This document shows, piece after piece, positions 1-11,976 of a DNA stretch of 64,000 nucleotides. Made by a program: the position numbers and the translations under genes. Each line of letters starts with the position of its first letter. The first letter of the stretch is position 1. Source of the DNA: Bradyrhizobium manausense (GTDB taxonomy: Bacteria > Pseudomonadota > Alphaproteobacteria > Rhizobiales > Xanthobacteraceae); contig NZ_JAFCJI010000001.1 of NCBI RefSeq assembly GCF_018131105.1, positions 1,922,001 to 1,986,000 on the forward strand, in the 5' to 3' direction. The notes below the pieces were generated by a model. That model was not told where the DNA came from. It worked only from the letters and a program-made list of their open reading frames with translations, and did no database searches.

Positions 1-132
1 GAACAGGAATAAAATAACTCTAATGTTCGGGGGTTCGGCTGGTCCCTTGCAGGCGGGAAATACCAAGGTCGATTCAAATCTTGGGTCTGATGTTCCTGAA
101 CTGACAAGGGTTAGCCAAGGAAACTGGTCGCG

Positions 133-1857
133 ATGGACGCCAAGACCAATATCAAGCAGAGGCTGCCAAGCCGTCACGTGACGGAAGGCCCTGCGCGCGC
201 GCCTCACCGGTCCTACTTCTACGCCATGGGTCTGACCACCGAGCAGATCCACCAGCCCTTCGTCGGCGTCGCCTCGTGCTGGAACGAGGCTGCTCCCTGC
301 AACATCTCGCTGATGCGCCAGGCGCAGGCGGTGAAGAAGGGCGTCGCATCCGCCGGCGGCACCCCCCGCGAATTCTGCACCATCACCGTCACCGATGGCA
401 TCGCCATGGGCCATGACGGCATGCGCTCCTCGCTGCCGTCGCGCGAATGCATCGCCGACTCCGTCGAACTGACCGTGCGCGGCCACGCCTATGACGCGCT
501 GGTCGGGCTCGCCGGCTGCGACAAGTCGCTGCCGGGCATGATGATGGCGATGGTCCGCCTGAACGTGCCCTCGATCTTCATCTATGGCGGCTCGATCCTG
601 CCCGGCAATTTCCGCGGCCAGCAGGTCACCGTGCAGGACATGTTCGAGGCGGTCGGCAAGCACTCGGTCGGCGCCATGTCCGACGAGGACCTCGACGAGA
701 TCGAGCGCGTGGCGTGCCCCTCGGCCGGCGCCTGCGGCGCGCAGTTTACCGCCAACACCATGGCGACCGTCTCGGAGGCCATTGGGCTGGCGCTGCCTTA
801 CTCGGCCGGTGCCCCGGCACCGTATGAAATCCGCGATGCGTTCTGCATGACCGCGGGCGAGAAGGTGATGGACCTGATCGCGTCCAACCTCCGGCCGCGC
901 GACATTGTCACCCGCAAGGCGCTCGAGAATGCCGCTGCCGTCGTCGCGGCGTCAGGCGGCTCGACTAATGCTGCGCTGCACCTGCCGGCGATCGCGCACG
1001 AGTGCGGCATCAAGTTTGACTTATTCGACGTCGCCGAAATCTTCAAAAAGACACCTTATGTCGCGGATTTGAAGCCGGGTGGCCGTTATGTCGCCAAAGA
1101 CATGTTTGAAGTAGGTGGCATACCGCTTCTGATGAAGACGCTGCTCGACAACGGATTTCTCCACGGCGACTGCATTACGGTCACTGGTCGAACGATCGCC
1201 GAAAACCTCAAAAGCGTGAAATGGAATGCGCACCAGGACGTGGTGCACCCGGCAGACAAGCCCATCACCGTTACGGGCGGTGTGGTCGGTCTGAAGGGCA
1301 ATTTGGCGCCAGAAGGTGCGATCGTGAAAGTCGCGGGAATGTCCAACCTCAAGTTTACCGGTCCGGCCAGGTGCTTCGACCGGGAGGAGGACGCGTTCGA
1401 GGCTGTCCAGAACCGCACCTACAAGGAAGGCGAAGTCATCGTGATCCGCTACGAGGGCCCCAGGGGCGGCCCCGGCATGCGGGAGATGCTTCAGACCACC
1501 GCGGCGCTGACCGGCCAGGGCATGGGCGGCAAGATCGCGCTGATCACCGATGGCCGTTTCTCCGGCGCCACCCGCGGCTTCTGCATCGGCCATGTCGGGC
1601 CCGAGGCCGCGGTCGGCGGCCCGATCGGGCTGCTTGAGGACGGCGACATCATCGAGATCGACGCGGACGTCGGTACCCTTAACGTAAAATTGAGCGACCA
1701 GGAGCTTGCCCAGCGCAAGACCAAATGGAGCGCTCGCACGACTAACCATACGACGGGCGCGCTCTGGAAATATGCTCAGCAGGTTGGACCAGCGGTCGGG
1801 GGGGCAGTGACCCATCCGGGCGGCGCGCACGAGAAACAGTGCTATGCGGACATCTAG
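133..1857 (+). CDS. ilvD: Dihydroxy-acid dehydratase
   Basis: This 574-residue IlvD/Edd protein dehydrates 2,3-dihydroxy-isovalerate and 2,3-dihydroxy-3-methylvalerate to the 2-keto acids that precede valine, isoleucine and leucine. It is full length for the shorter, [2Fe-2S]-type branch of the family. Likely cluster cysteines are C56 (or C49), C129 in AGCDKSLPG and C201 in [10 protein letters not shown]; the C-terminal [13 protein letters not shown] signature is present. An AAGGAAA Shine-Dalgarno lies about 9 bases before the ATG. The next gene starts inside its last codons, so the two are probably co-transcribed. Codon use is patchy: about 1015-1420 and 1675-1800 are visibly richer in A/T (including a rare TTA) than the rest. 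Confidence 0.96.
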   Translation: MDAKTNIKQRLPSRHVTEGPARAPHRSYFYAMGLTTEQIHQPFVGVASCWNEAAPCNISLMRQAQAVKKGVASAGGTPREFCTITVTDGIAMGHDGMRSSLPSRECIADSVELTVRGHAYDALVGLAGCDKSLPGMMMAMVRLNVPSIFIYGGSILPGNFRGQQVTVQDMFEAVGKHSVGAMSDEDLDEIERVACPSAGACGAQFTANTMATVSEAIGLALPYSAGAPAPYEIRDAFCMTAGEKVMDLIASNLRPRDIVTRKALENAAAVVAASGGSTNAALHLPAIAHECGIKFDLFDVAEIFKKTPYVADLKPGGRYVAKDMFEVGGIPLLMKTLLDNGFLHGDCITVTGRTIAENLKSVKWNAHQDVVHPADKPITVTGGVVGLKGNLAPEGAIVKVAGMSNLKFTGPARCFDREEDAFEAVQNRTYKEGEVIVIRYEGPRGGPGMREMLQTTAALTGQGMGGKIALITDGRFSGATRGFCIGHVGPEAAVGGPIGLLEDGDIIEIDADVGTLNVKLSDQELAQRKTKWSARTTNHTTGALWKYAQQVGPAVGGAVTHPGGAHEKQCYADI

Positions 1858-2665
1858 GCGTGCGATAGTTGCGTTTGTGTTGGGGGCTACCGCGCTGGCC
1901 GCGCCGGCGCTCGCCTTCGACGGTGCGCCGGTCAATCCGAAGGATGCGGCCATCCCCGTCGTGACCACCTTGCCCGGTTCTGCAGGTGCGGTGCGCAAGT
2001 CCGCCCCGGTCGCGACCCAGGAAGCCTCGCTCAGCGCCTTGCAATATGCCGCCGAGGGCGGTCACCCCATTGCGCAGTGGAAGCTCGGCCGCATGTACGC
2101 CAGTGGCGACGGCGTCGCCCAGGACGATGTGCGCGCCTTCGACTATTTCACCCGGATCGCGAATGCGCATGCCGAGGACAGCCCGTCGGCGCCGCAGGCG
2201 CAGGTCGTGGCCAACGCCTTCGTCGCGCTCGGCCGCTACTATCTGAACGGCATCCCGAACTCGAAGGTCAAGGCGGATCCTGATCGGGCACGGGAGATGT
2301 TCTCCTATGCCGCCTCCTATTTCGGCAATGCGGACGCGCAGTACGATCTCGCCCGGCTCTATCTGAAGACCCCGGATGCCTCGCGCGAGGACTTCCGCTA
2401 CGGCGCGCGCTGGCTCGGCCTGGCCGCCCAGAAGGGCCAGCACCAGGCCCAGGCGCTGCTCGGTCAGATGCTGTTCAACGGTGACCGCCTGCCGCGGCAG
2501 GCCGCGCGTGGCCTGATGTGGCTGACGCTTGCACGCGACAGCGCCGGCACGGACGAGACCTGGATCAAGGAAAACTACAACCGCGCCTTGGCCAAGGCGT
2601 CGGACGACGACCGCGCCATGTGCCTGCAGATGCTGGAACAGTGGGTGCAGGGCCGCCGCGAGTAA
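1844..2665 (+). CDS. exoR: ExoR-like periplasmic Sel1-repeat protein
   Basis: The 273-residue protein starts with a signal peptide ending near ALA/FDG and continues as Sel1/TPR-like repeats, for example [38 protein letters not shown] and [18 protein letters not shown]. Length, AFD start of the mature part and repeat order match ExoR of rhizobia, which binds the sensor ExoS in the periplasm and restrains exopolysaccharide production and motility switching. That partner has not been shown here and no exoS/chvI lies in the window. Its ATG overlaps the end of ilvD by 14 bases in another frame, which suggests translational coupling. Other periplasmic Sel1 proteins remain possible. Confidence 0.82.
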   Translation: MRTSRRAIVAFVLGATALAAPALAFDGAPVNPKDAAIPVVTTLPGSAGAVRKSAPVATQEASLSALQYAAEGGHPIAQWKLGRMYASGDGVAQDDVRAFDYFTRIANAHAEDSPSAPQAQVVANAFVALGRYYLNGIPNSKVKADPDRAREMFSYAASYFGNADAQYDLARLYLKTPDASREDFRYGARWLGLAAQKGQHQAQALLGQMLFNGDRLPRQAARGLMWLTLARDSAGTDETWIKENYNRALAKASDDDRAMCLQMLEQWVQGRRE

Positions 2666-2674
2666 GCGAGGTCC

Positions 2675-2770
2675 CGTAGGGTGGGCAAAGGCGCCCTTGC
2701 GCCGTGCCCACCATCTTTCCGCGATCTCGGCCTAAGGTGGTGGGCACGCTTCCCTTTGCCCGCCCTGTGG
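2675..2770. repeat. Palindromic intergenic repeat (GTAGGGTGGGCAAAG type)
   Basis: Two arms face each other: GTAGGGTGGGCAAAGG near 2676 with GTGCCCACCATC near 2704, and, inverted, GGTGGTGGGCACG near 2736 with CTTTGCCCGCCCTGTGG near 2754. The unit resembles a short repeat common between genes in Bradyrhizobium. It lies between the convergent exoR-like and xth genes and may act as a bidirectional terminator or RNA stem. Confidence 0.75.
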
Positions 2771-2792
2771 CAGTTGTGACTGCCGCGCGCTT

Positions 2793-3590
2793 CTACGCCG
2801 CCTCCAGATCCAGATCCGCCCACACCGGCACGTGGTCCGACGGCTTCTCCCAGGCTCGCACATAGCTGTCGATGCCGACATTGGCGAGCTTGTCGCTCGC
2901 CTGCGGCGACAGCAGCAAATGGTCGATGCGCAGGCCCTGGTTCTTCTGCCAGGCCCCGGCCTGGTAGTCCCAGAAGGTGTAGAGCCCAGGCTCGTCCGTG
3001 ACGGCGCGCAGGGCATCGGTCAGGCCGAGGCCGAGCAAGGCCTGAAAGCTCTCGCGCGTCTCGGGCTTGAACAGAGCGTCTTCGGTCCAGGCGGCGGGAT
3101 TGTGGACGTCGCGGGCATGCGGGATGACGTTGAAGTCGCCTGCGAGGATGAGCGGCTCCTCGGTCTTAAGTCGCTCCTTCGAATACTCAAGAAGCCGCGA
3201 CATCCATTTGAGCTTGTAAGGGTATTTCTCGGTCCCGACCGGATTGCCGTTGGGCAGATAGAGGCAGGCGATGCGCAGCACGCCGCGCTTGAGCGTCACC
3301 ACGCCTTCGAGGAAGCGGGCGTGGGCGTCTTCGTCGTCACCGGCGAGCCCCGACTTGGTCTCGTCGAATTTGAGCTTGGAGAGCAGGGCGACGCCATTGA
3401 ACGTCTTCTGCCCGTGGGTGACGACGTTGTAGCCGAGCGCCTCGATCTCCAGCCGCGGGAATGCCTCGTCGACGCATTTGATCTCCTGGAGGCAGACGAT
3501 GTCCGGCTGGCAGTCCTTCAGCCAGGTCAACAGGAGGTCGATCCGCTGCCGGACCGAATTGACGTTCCAGGTGGCAACTCTGATGGGCAT
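2793..3590 (-). CDS. xth: Exodeoxyribonuclease III
   Basis: This 265-residue enzyme of the exonuclease-endonuclease-phosphatase fold acts as AP endonuclease and 3'-5' exonuclease in base-excision repair. The family motifs are in order: ATWNVNSVRQR at the N-terminus, CLQEIKC with the metal-binding Glu, LAGDFNVIP in the middle, and SDHVPVWADL with the catalytic Asp-His at the end. The ATG at 3590 is preferred to one 27 bases upstream because it starts directly at MPIRVATWN and has GGAG about 8 bases before it. The gene is alone on its strand, convergent with the exoR-like gene. Confidence 0.95.
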   Translation of the reverse strand: MPIRVATWNVNSVRQRIDLLLTWLKDCQPDIVCLQEIKCVDEAFPRLEIEALGYNVVTHGQKTFNGVALLSKLKFDETKSGLAGDDEDAHARFLEGVVTLKRGVLRIACLYLPNGNPVGTEKYPYKLKWMSRLLEYSKERLKTEEPLILAGDFNVIPHARDVHNPAAWTEDALFKPETRESFQALLGLGLTDALRAVTDEPGLYTFWDYQAGAWQKNQGLRIDHLLLSPQASDKLANVGIDSYVRAWEKPSDHVPVWADLDLEAA

Positions 3591-3725
3591 GTCGGCGGGC
3601 TCCGGACCAAGGGCCATCGTTAGAACAAACTGCCAACGCGCCCGTCAAGGACGCCGCAAAATCTCCCACAAAATTAACCCGGCTTAAGCCGGCCCCGGGC
3701 CATTGATACCGAAAAGGTTTTTCGA

Positions 3726-6005
<2,280 letters not shown>

Positions 6006-6055
6006 GAGCCCACTAGCATGGTCCTATTCTCGACACTGACAGATGCGGAGGGGAC

Positions 6056-6217
6056 ATGGTTCGATGTTTCGTCGCAGTCGCGCTGCTGGCGGTCACCTGG
6101 CTGCTGAGCGGTGCCTCCAATGGCTATGCCGCGCCGTGTCTTATAGTGGTTTCACCGGAAACATCATCGTTGGCACTGATCTCGCGAGCCTTCGCCTGCC
6201 AGCAAAATAGCGCCTGA
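6056..6217 (+). CDS. Short secreted peptide, possibly a truncated gene
   Basis: A 53-codon frame has a strong GGAGGGG Shine-Dalgarno 3-9 bases before its ATG and encodes a convincing signal peptide (MVRCFVAVALLAVTWLLSGA, then SNGYA before the likely cut). Only about 28 residues follow before the stop, with no domain I recognise. The good start plus short mature part suggests either a small secreted peptide or the 5' stub of a longer gene that has lost its 3' part. It lies about 50 bases after the hybrid kinase gene on the same strand. Confidence 0.5.
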   Translation: MVRCFVAVALLAVTWLLSGASNGYAAPCLIVVSPETSSLALISRAFACQQNSA

Positions 6218-6297
6218 TCGGGTCGATCGGGTTATGGCTGTTGGTTCGCGCCCAGCTCACGGCCACTTTTTCCTCGTGATGTGTCCTCGCGGCGCCG

Positions 6298-7200
6298 TTA
6301 CAGTTTTCCATAGACTCGCGCAGCGACCGCCTTCAGGCGCTCGACCGAGCCGGATTCCGGATGCGGCTTGACCGGTGCGAACAGGATCGACGCCTGCCTG
6401 CCGTTCTTCCAGACAAAGATGTTGACGGCACTGCCGTTGCCCTTGGTGCAGGAGTGTTCGCCGAACGCTTCACTGCCAAGCTCGGGGATCGCCAAATGTT
6501 GGCAGGGACCTGCGCGTTTCATCATGCTGATTGCGGTGGTGCGCGAGGTCGCGATGACCGCGACGGCCATGGTGTTGGCCTCGCGATCGAACATCATGCA
6601 GCTGCCCGCGCCGGTTCGCTGGACCTGCAGCGTGCTCTTGTCGAGAAAGCCATCGGCGTCCGCGGCGGTGAGCCATTCGCAGTCACCGAACCGCTCGCTG
6701 GTCTTGCTCACATTGCCAATCGCAGTGCGCGCGACCAGGGTGAGGGGGCTGAGCAGCGTGTCGTCGGCGCGCCGGCCGATCGGATAGACGCTAACTTGCA
6801 GAATGTAGTCGCCGGACAAGGCGACGACCGAGGCTTCCTGGCGCTGTGCGTCGGCGGCGGTCGTCCCGCGATGGCCTTCATCGCCGATCCCGGACATGTC
6901 GCTCAGCGGCATGCGCTCGCCAAGCGTCTTGACGAAGGTCGCGTACAATTCCCTGGCGCGGTCGTTGTCGGGATTACGAAACACGGTCAGCATCATCGTG
7001 TCGCCGCGCCCGGCCTGGTAGATGCAGCCGCGGCCGTCCTGATTTGAAACCAGCGACCATTTGAGCGCCGGCATCGCGCCGGCGAGGTCCTGGGCGCTGA
7101 TGAAGGGGCAGGTTTCAGCAGCGTGCGCGGGAGGCGCCGGCGTGGCTGCGATTGCGAGGAATAGGGCGAGGCAACTGAGCAGATGATTGATCATGCGCAT
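6298..7200 (-). CDS. Secreted hypothetical protein
   Basis: A 300-residue protein begins with MRMINHLLSCLALFLAIAAT and a likely signal-peptidase site after AHA. The mature part contains two similar stretches, each starting with a Cys-rich CPFISAQDL- or CEWLTAADA-like segment, followed by a CIYQAG- or CMFDREA-like motif and a strand reading MMLTVFRN or MAVAVIATS, so it looks like an internal duplication of a roughly 130-residue domain. I do not recognise a family with a known function. The start at 7200 (or 7194) is chosen because the open frame further upstream adds 33 residues that would hide the signal peptide. It is convergent with the hybrid kinase region. Confidence 0.8.
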   Translation of the reverse strand: MRMINHLLSCLALFLAIAATPAPPAHAAETCPFISAQDLAGAMPALKWSLVSNQDGRGCIYQAGRGDTMMLTVFRNPDNDRARELYATFVKTLGERMPLSDMSGIGDEGHRGTTAADAQRQEASVVALSGDYILQVSVYPIGRRADDTLLSPLTLVARTAIGNVSKTSERFGDCEWLTAADADGFLDKSTLQVQRTGAGSCMMFDREANTMAVAVIATSRTTAISMMKRAGPCQHLAIPELGSEAFGEHSCTKGNGSAVNIFVWKNGRQASILFAPVKPHPESGSVERLKAVAARVYGKL

Positions 7201-7560
7201 TTGATAATCTGCTACCGCTATAGGCGCCGAGGCCGGCGAACATGAGCATTTCTGTTTTCGCCGTGCTGCCATGATGCTGGAGCGTGCAACGCGCTGCAAT
7301 CAGTAAAACTGCAATTGCCGGGGCAACGGGTCGCGGACGCTGCCTACGATTTCAGAATGGTGCTCCGGGTTGCCCTTCCGGGCAAGTCCCCATCGCGCGG
7401 CCGATGTTGAACCCATTCGGCTATCAGAACGTCCAAGGCGCTAGGACAAGGCTTTCAAGAACAAGGCGACGGAGCCGACACGGGCCACCAGGATGTTGAC
7501 CTGATCGACTCGCGCCAACCCTCTCGTATGGGAGCTTAGTCGGTGAGGAGAAAACGTTCG
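7201..7560. other. Intergenic stretch with no clear gene
   Basis: About 360 bases separate the secreted hypothetical (leftwards) from the M50-like protease (rightwards). They must hold both promoters, but I see no convincing -35/-10 pair, RNA gene or conserved frame. A short GC hairpin (TGCCCTTCCGGGCA, near 7371-7384) is the only structure noticed. The GAGGAG at 7545-7550 is the ribosome binding site of the next gene. Confidence 0.5.
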
Positions 7561-8193
7561 ATGCAGAAAGCTAGGATGGCCGCAATGCATGAGCCGACGG
7601 ACCCGTTGGCCCGATGGATCGTGTTCGTCGCTTTGCTTTGTCTTGCGATCGTTCTGATCTGCATATGGGTGTTGACTCGCGACTACCGGATTCCCGCTCT
7701 CCTCGTCTCAGCGGCCGTCGGGCTGGCCGCCGGTATCGTGTGTCATGAACTTGGACATATGCTGTGCGCTGTGCTGCTGTCAGCACCAGTCCTACAGGTG
7801 TCGATCGGCATCGGCCCGGTGCTATGGCACGGCCGGCTAGGCGAAACCCGATTTGAGCTGCGCGCGGTGCCCTGTGCGGGCTTCGTGCAGTGCTATCCGC
7901 AGCCCGTCGTCAACAGGCTTTCGAGATTGCTCTTTTTGCTCGGTGGAGTGCTGGGGAATGGCGTGTTGATCGGCCTCGTGACGGCGCTCCACGCGACACT
8001 CGTGGACGGCCCGGGGCACGACTACCTCGGTTCGATCGCATTCGGCCAATATTACCTCATCATCGTGAATTTGGTGCCGTTCTGGACCACGGCCGGCGGT
8101 GTCCGGACCGGCAGCGATGGCTTGCAGCTTCTGCAACTCGCGCGCGGAGCCATGTCCGGCGCGTCCTCGCGAGATTCGAACTTTCAGCAATGA
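7561..8193 (+). CDS. M50-like (site-2 protease type) membrane metallopeptidase
   Basis: A 210-residue membrane protein with a zinc-protease signature HELGH at residues 62-66 inside a transmembrane helix, and a second family signature downstream (NLVPFWTTAGGV followed by GSDG) that supplies the third zinc ligand Asp. Four or more hydrophobic helices are visible. This is the minimal core of the M50 family, without a PDZ domain, so it is probably not RseP. The ATG at 7561 is preferred to the GTG at 7543 because GAGGAG, which overlaps that GTG, is its natural ribosome binding site. The substrate is unknown, and no sigma/anti-sigma pair is next to it. Confidence 0.78.
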   Translation: MQKARMAAMHEPTDPLARWIVFVALLCLAIVLICIWVLTRDYRIPALLVSAAVGLAAGIVCHELGHMLCAVLLSAPVLQVSIGIGPVLWHGRLGETRFELRAVPCAGFVQCYPQPVVNRLSRLLFLLGGVLGNGVLIGLVTALHATLVDGPGHDYLGSIAFGQYYLIIVNLVPFWTTAGGVRTGSDGLQLLQLARGAMSGASSRDSNFQQ

Positions 8194-8374
8194 TTGAAGG
8201 GCGGGTGTTGGGCCACGCTACGGGGCTGGCAGGGCTCCGCTCGGGGACCTCGCGATGATCACACCTTACCCCTGTGTTGCCCGACGCGTCGAATATTTTT
8301 CGCAGAAACCGAAGTGCGCCATGCCGGCTTCCCGGCTACTGTGCATGGGGTTGTTTTTCAGATTTTGAGTTGGG

Positions 8375-8704
8375 TCAGATCGAGAAGCTGGTCCCGCAGC
8401 CGCAGGACGCCGTCGCGTTCGGATTGTTGACGCGGAACGAGGCGCCGATCAGGTCGTCGACGAAATCGACCTGCGAGCCCGCCAGGAACGGCTGCGAGGC
8501 GGAATCGACCAGCACCACCGCATTCTCCTGCTCGATGACGAGATCGTCGTCGGTGCGGTCGCGGTCGATGTCGAACTTGTACTGGAAGCCGGAGCAGCCG
8601 CCGCCCTCGACCGAAATGCGCAGCATCGCGCCTGAGCCTTCGCCCTTGAGGATCTCCCCAATCCGGCGTGCGGCGCGGTCACTGATGGTCACGTCAGTCG
8701 TCAT
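8375..8704 (-). CDS. erpA: Iron-sulfur cluster insertion protein
   Basis: A 109-residue A-type carrier (HesB/IscA/ErpA fold) that receives Fe-S clusters and inserts them into apo-proteins. The three conserved cysteines are C37 in GGGCSGFQY and C101 and C103 in the C-terminal SCGCGTSF motif. It is full length for the family. It is divergent from dgt across a 123-base intergenic region that must hold both promoters. Choice of ErpA rather than IscA or SufA rests on the stand-alone position outside isc/suf operons and on the overall motif wording. Confidence 0.9.
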   Translation of the reverse strand: MTTDVTISDRAARRIGEILKGEGSGAMLRISVEGGGCSGFQYKFDIDRDRTDDDLVIEQENAVVLVDSASQPFLAGSQVDFVDDLIGASFRVNNPNATASCGCGTSFSI

Positions 8705-8827
8705 GGCTCGTCTCCGATAGGCCTGCGGTCATACCAAGGTCACTTGCCCAATTCATTTGGTATCCCGCGTCCGGCATAGTTAAGTGCAAGGATACGCAGA
8801 ATCAAATGGATAGGGACTAAATTCGTC

Positions 8828-10036
8828 GTGTCCGTCGGAATGGCAGCCCCCCGCGCGCCCTATGCCTGCGACCCCGATCGCAGCCGCGGCCGGCTGGTCG
8901 CCGAGCCGCCGAGCCGGACCCGGAGCCCGTTCCGTCGTGATTGCGACCGGGTGATCCATTCCACGGCGTTCCGCCGCCTGAAGTACAAGACCCAGGTGTT
9001 CGTGTTCCACGAAGGCGACCATTACCGGACCCGGCTGACCCATTCGCTGGAGGTGGCGCAGATCGCCCGCGCGCTGGCCCGGCAGCTTGGGCTCGACGAG
9101 GACCTTACCGAAACCCTGGCGCTCGCCCATGATCTCGGCCATCCGCCGTTCGGCCATGCCGGCGAGCGGGCGCTGGACGCCTGCCTCAAGGATTTCGGCG
9201 GCTTCGACCACAATGCCCAGGCGCTCCGCGTCGTCGGCTCGCTGGAGCACCGCTATCCCGAATTCGACGGGCTCAATCTGACCTGGGAATCGCTCGAGGG
9301 CATCGTCAAGCACAACGGACCGCTGACCGACCGCAGCGGCGCGCCGGTTGGACGCTATCGTGAGCACGGCGTACCCGTCGGGATCGCCGACTACATCAAG
9401 ACCTATGACCTCGAACTCTGGAGCTTCGCCTCGATGGAGGCACAGGTCGCGGCGATCGCCGACGATATCGCCTATGACGCCCACGATATCGACGACGGCC
9501 TGCGTGCCGGCCTGTTCCACCTCGACGATCTCAAGGTCATGCCGCTCACGGCCGAGATCATCGCCGAGACCTCGGCGCATTACCCTGACCTCGAAGACGT
9601 CAGGCGCGGGGCCGAGCTGGTGCGCGAACTGATCTCGCATCTGATCGGCGCGGTGTTCGCGGAAGCGCAGACGAACATTGCCGCCGTCGGGCCGCAATCG
9701 GCCAATGACGTCCGCCAGCAGAACCGGGCCCTGATCGCGTTCCCGCCTGACGTCGCCGAGGAGGAGGCCGCCATCAAGCGCTTCCTCTACGGGCACATGT
9801 ACCGCCACAAGCGGGTGATGCGGGTGATGGCCGAGGCGGAACAGATCGTGTTCGACCTGTTCGCGAAATACCTGACGTCGCCGGCCGACCTGCCGCCGGA
9901 ATGGCTGGTCGGGGCCGAGACGGACAATGAGGGCGAGCGGGCCCGCCGGATCGGCAATTTCATCGCCGGAATGACCGACCGTTTCGCCCTGACCGAGCAC
10001 CAGCGGCTCTTTGACTCGACCCCGGATTTGCGTTAG
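8828..10036 (+). CDS. dgt: Deoxyguanosinetriphosphate triphosphohydrolase-like protein
   Basis: A 402-residue HD-domain dNTPase that cleaves dNTP to the nucleoside and triphosphate, or an inhibitor of such activity. Metal-binding motifs are visible: H in [17 protein letters not shown] in [12 protein letters not shown], and a later D in [13 protein letters not shown]. The start is taken at the GTG at 8828 (MSVGMAAP); an ATG at 8840 is an alternative. Only 9 bases separate it from argS, so the two form an operon. Whether it prefers dGTP is not shown by sequence. Confidence 0.93.
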   Translation: MSVGMAAPRAPYACDPDRSRGRLVAEPPSRTRSPFRRDCDRVIHSTAFRRLKYKTQVFVFHEGDHYRTRLTHSLEVAQIARALARQLGLDEDLTETLALAHDLGHPPFGHAGERALDACLKDFGGFDHNAQALRVVGSLEHRYPEFDGLNLTWESLEGIVKHNGPLTDRSGAPVGRYREHGVPVGIADYIKTYDLELWSFASMEAQVAAIADDIAYDAHDIDDGLRAGLFHLDDLKVMPLTAEIIAETSAHYPDLEDVRRGAELVRELISHLIGAVFAEAQTNIAAVGPQSANDVRQQNRALIAFPPDVAEEEAAIKRFLYGHMYRHKRVMRVMAEAEQIVFDLFAKYLTSPADLPPEWLVGAETDNEGERARRIGNFIAGMTDRFALTEHQRLFDSTPDLR

Positions 10037-10045
10037 GCGGCGCCC

Positions 10046-11836
10046 ATGCCCGACACATCCCCAGCACCGCATTTGTTCGCCGACGTGCTTGCACGCGTGC
10101 ATGCCGCCTGCCGCGCGCTCGCGGTGGAAGCCAATTGGCCCGAGGGCATCGATTTCTCGCGCGTGGTGGTCGAGCCGCCGCGCGATGCCTCTCATGGCGA
10201 CATGGCGACCAACGCCGCGATGGTGCTGGCGAAAGAGGCAAAGGCAAAGCCCCGCGATCTCGCCGAGCAGATCGCCGAGCAGCTGCGCGCCGATGCGCTG
10301 ATCACCAAGGTCGACGTGGCCGGTCCCGGCTTCATCAATCTGACGCTGAAGCCGGCCGCCTGGGCGGAGGCGTTGCGCACGGTGCTGCGCGAGGGCGCCG
10401 ATTACGGCCGCGTCCGCGGCGGCTCCAAGGTCAATGTCGAATACGTTTCCGCCAATCCGACCGGGCCGATGCATGTCGGCCATTGCCGTGGCGCTGTGTT
10501 CGGCGACGCGCTGGCGAGCCTGTTGCAGTTCGGCGGCCATGACGTCACCCGCGAATACTACATCAACGATGCCGGTGCCCAGGTCGACGTGCTCGCTCGC
10601 TCCGCCTTCCTGCGGTATCGCGAGGCGCTCGGCGAGGACATCGGTGCGATCCCGGAAGGGCTCTATCCCGGCGACTACCTGAAGCCTGTGGGCGCAGCGC
10701 TTGCGAAAGAGCATGGCGACAAGCTCCTCGCGATGAGCGAGGCCCAGTGGCTGCCGACGGTGCGCGCCAAGGCGATCGCGATGATGATGGACGAGATCAA
10801 GGACGATCTCGCCGCTCTCAACATCCGCCACGACGTGTTCTTCTCCGAGCGCTCGCTGATCGAGAGCGGCAACAACAAGGTTGCCGAGACCATCGACTTC
10901 CTCAAGGCCAAGGGCGACATCTACGAGGGGCGGCTGCCGCCGCCGAAGGGCGCGCCGGTCGAGGATTGGGAAGACCGCGAGCAGCTGCTGTTCAAGGCGA
11001 CCGCTTACGGCGACGACGTCGATCGTCCGCTGATCAAGTCGGACAATTCCTACACTTATTTCGCCTCCGACATCGCCTACCACAAGAACAAGTTCGACCG
11101 TGGTTTTGCGGAGATGATCGACGTCTGGGGCGCCGACCATGGCGGCTACATCAAGCGCATGCAGGCGGCGGTGAAGGCGACGACGTCAGGCAAGGGCGCA
11201 CTCGACGTCAAGATCGTCCAGCTCGTGAAGTTGCTGCGTAACGGCGAGCCGGTGAAAATGTCCAAGCGGAGCGGGGACTTCGTCACCTTGCGTGAGGTGG
11301 TGGATGAAGTCGGTCAGGACGCCGTCCGCTTCATGATGCTCTACCGCAAGAACGACGCGGTGCTCGACTTCGACCTCGCCAAGGTCATGCAACAGTCGCG
11401 CGACAACCCGGTTTTCTACGTCCAGTACGGCCACGCCCGCGGCCACTCGATCTTCCGCAACGCGCGAGCCGAGGTGTTCCCGGAACTCCCTGAGGATGCC
11501 GACAAGCGCATCGCCTGGCTCAGTGAGTCGGCCGTGGAACGGCTGTCAGACCCGGTCGAACTCGATCTTCTTAAGCGGCTCGCAATTTTTCCGCGGATGC
11601 TGGAAGCCGCTGCGGCGGCCCACGAACCGCACCGTATTGCCTTTTATCTCTATGACTTAGCGAGCGAATTTCACGCACTTTGGACGAAGGGGCGCGATTT
11701 GCCCTATTTACGCTTCATTATCAATAATGATGCAGATCTAACGAAGGCGCGGCTGGCCATGGTCCAGGGCGTCGTCTCGGTCCTGGCATCGGGCCTCGCC
11801 ATCCTCGGCGTCCATGCTCCGGACGAGATGCGGTAG
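10046..11836 (+). CDS. argS: Arginyl-tRNA synthetase
   Basis: This 596-residue class I synthetase charges tRNA-Arg. It shows the N-terminal Add1-type domain, a HIGH-box variant in [14 protein letters not shown] near residues 136-149, a KMSKR version of the KMSKS loop ([13 protein letters not shown]), and the DALR anticodon-binding domain at the C-terminus with the terminal HAPDEMR common to ArgS. It follows dgt closely. The last quarter, roughly 11575-11750, changes to A/T-richer codons (two TTA, CTA, AAT-AAT) quite unlike the rest of the gene, although the protein stays standard. Confidence 0.96.
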   Translation: MPDTSPAPHLFADVLARVHAACRALAVEANWPEGIDFSRVVVEPPRDASHGDMATNAAMVLAKEAKAKPRDLAEQIAEQLRADALITKVDVAGPGFINLTLKPAAWAEALRTVLREGADYGRVRGGSKVNVEYVSANPTGPMHVGHCRGAVFGDALASLLQFGGHDVTREYYINDAGAQVDVLARSAFLRYREALGEDIGAIPEGLYPGDYLKPVGAALAKEHGDKLLAMSEAQWLPTVRAKAIAMMMDEIKDDLAALNIRHDVFFSERSLIESGNNKVAETIDFLKAKGDIYEGRLPPPKGAPVEDWEDREQLLFKATAYGDDVDRPLIKSDNSYTYFASDIAYHKNKFDRGFAEMIDVWGADHGGYIKRMQAAVKATTSGKGALDVKIVQLVKLLRNGEPVKMSKRSGDFVTLREVVDEVGQDAVRFMMLYRKNDAVLDFDLAKVMQQSRDNPVFYVQYGHARGHSIFRNARAEVFPELPEDADKRIAWLSESAVERLSDPVELDLLKRLAIFPRMLEAAAAAHEPHRIAFYLYDLASEFHALWTKGRDLPYLRFIINNDADLTKARLAMVQGVVSVLASGLAILGVHAPDEMR

Positions 11837-11976
11837 TTTGGGGCGAACTACTTAAGGGGAATATTGGGGGTACCGGCAGAAGCCGGATCGCTTAGACTTG
11901 GTTGAAAGCCTTGTGGGTCGAAAGCCGTGCCTTGGTCGAGGGGCGCGCGGCTTTCCCGAAGGGACGCATCATCACG

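Noticed and set aside
1..132. A leader peptide or attenuator before ilvD
   Set aside because: No run of Ile/Val/Leu codons and no terminator/antiterminator stems were seen; only an ordinary Shine-Dalgarno.
7284..7499. A 71-codon rightward frame in the empty stretch before the M50-like gene
   Set aside because: Biased, Arg-rich and low-complexity; no binding site or similarity recognised.
8780..11140. A 786-codon open frame opposite dgt and argS
   Set aside because: It crosses two well-supported genes and shows no domain; a product of G/C-biased third positions on the other strand.
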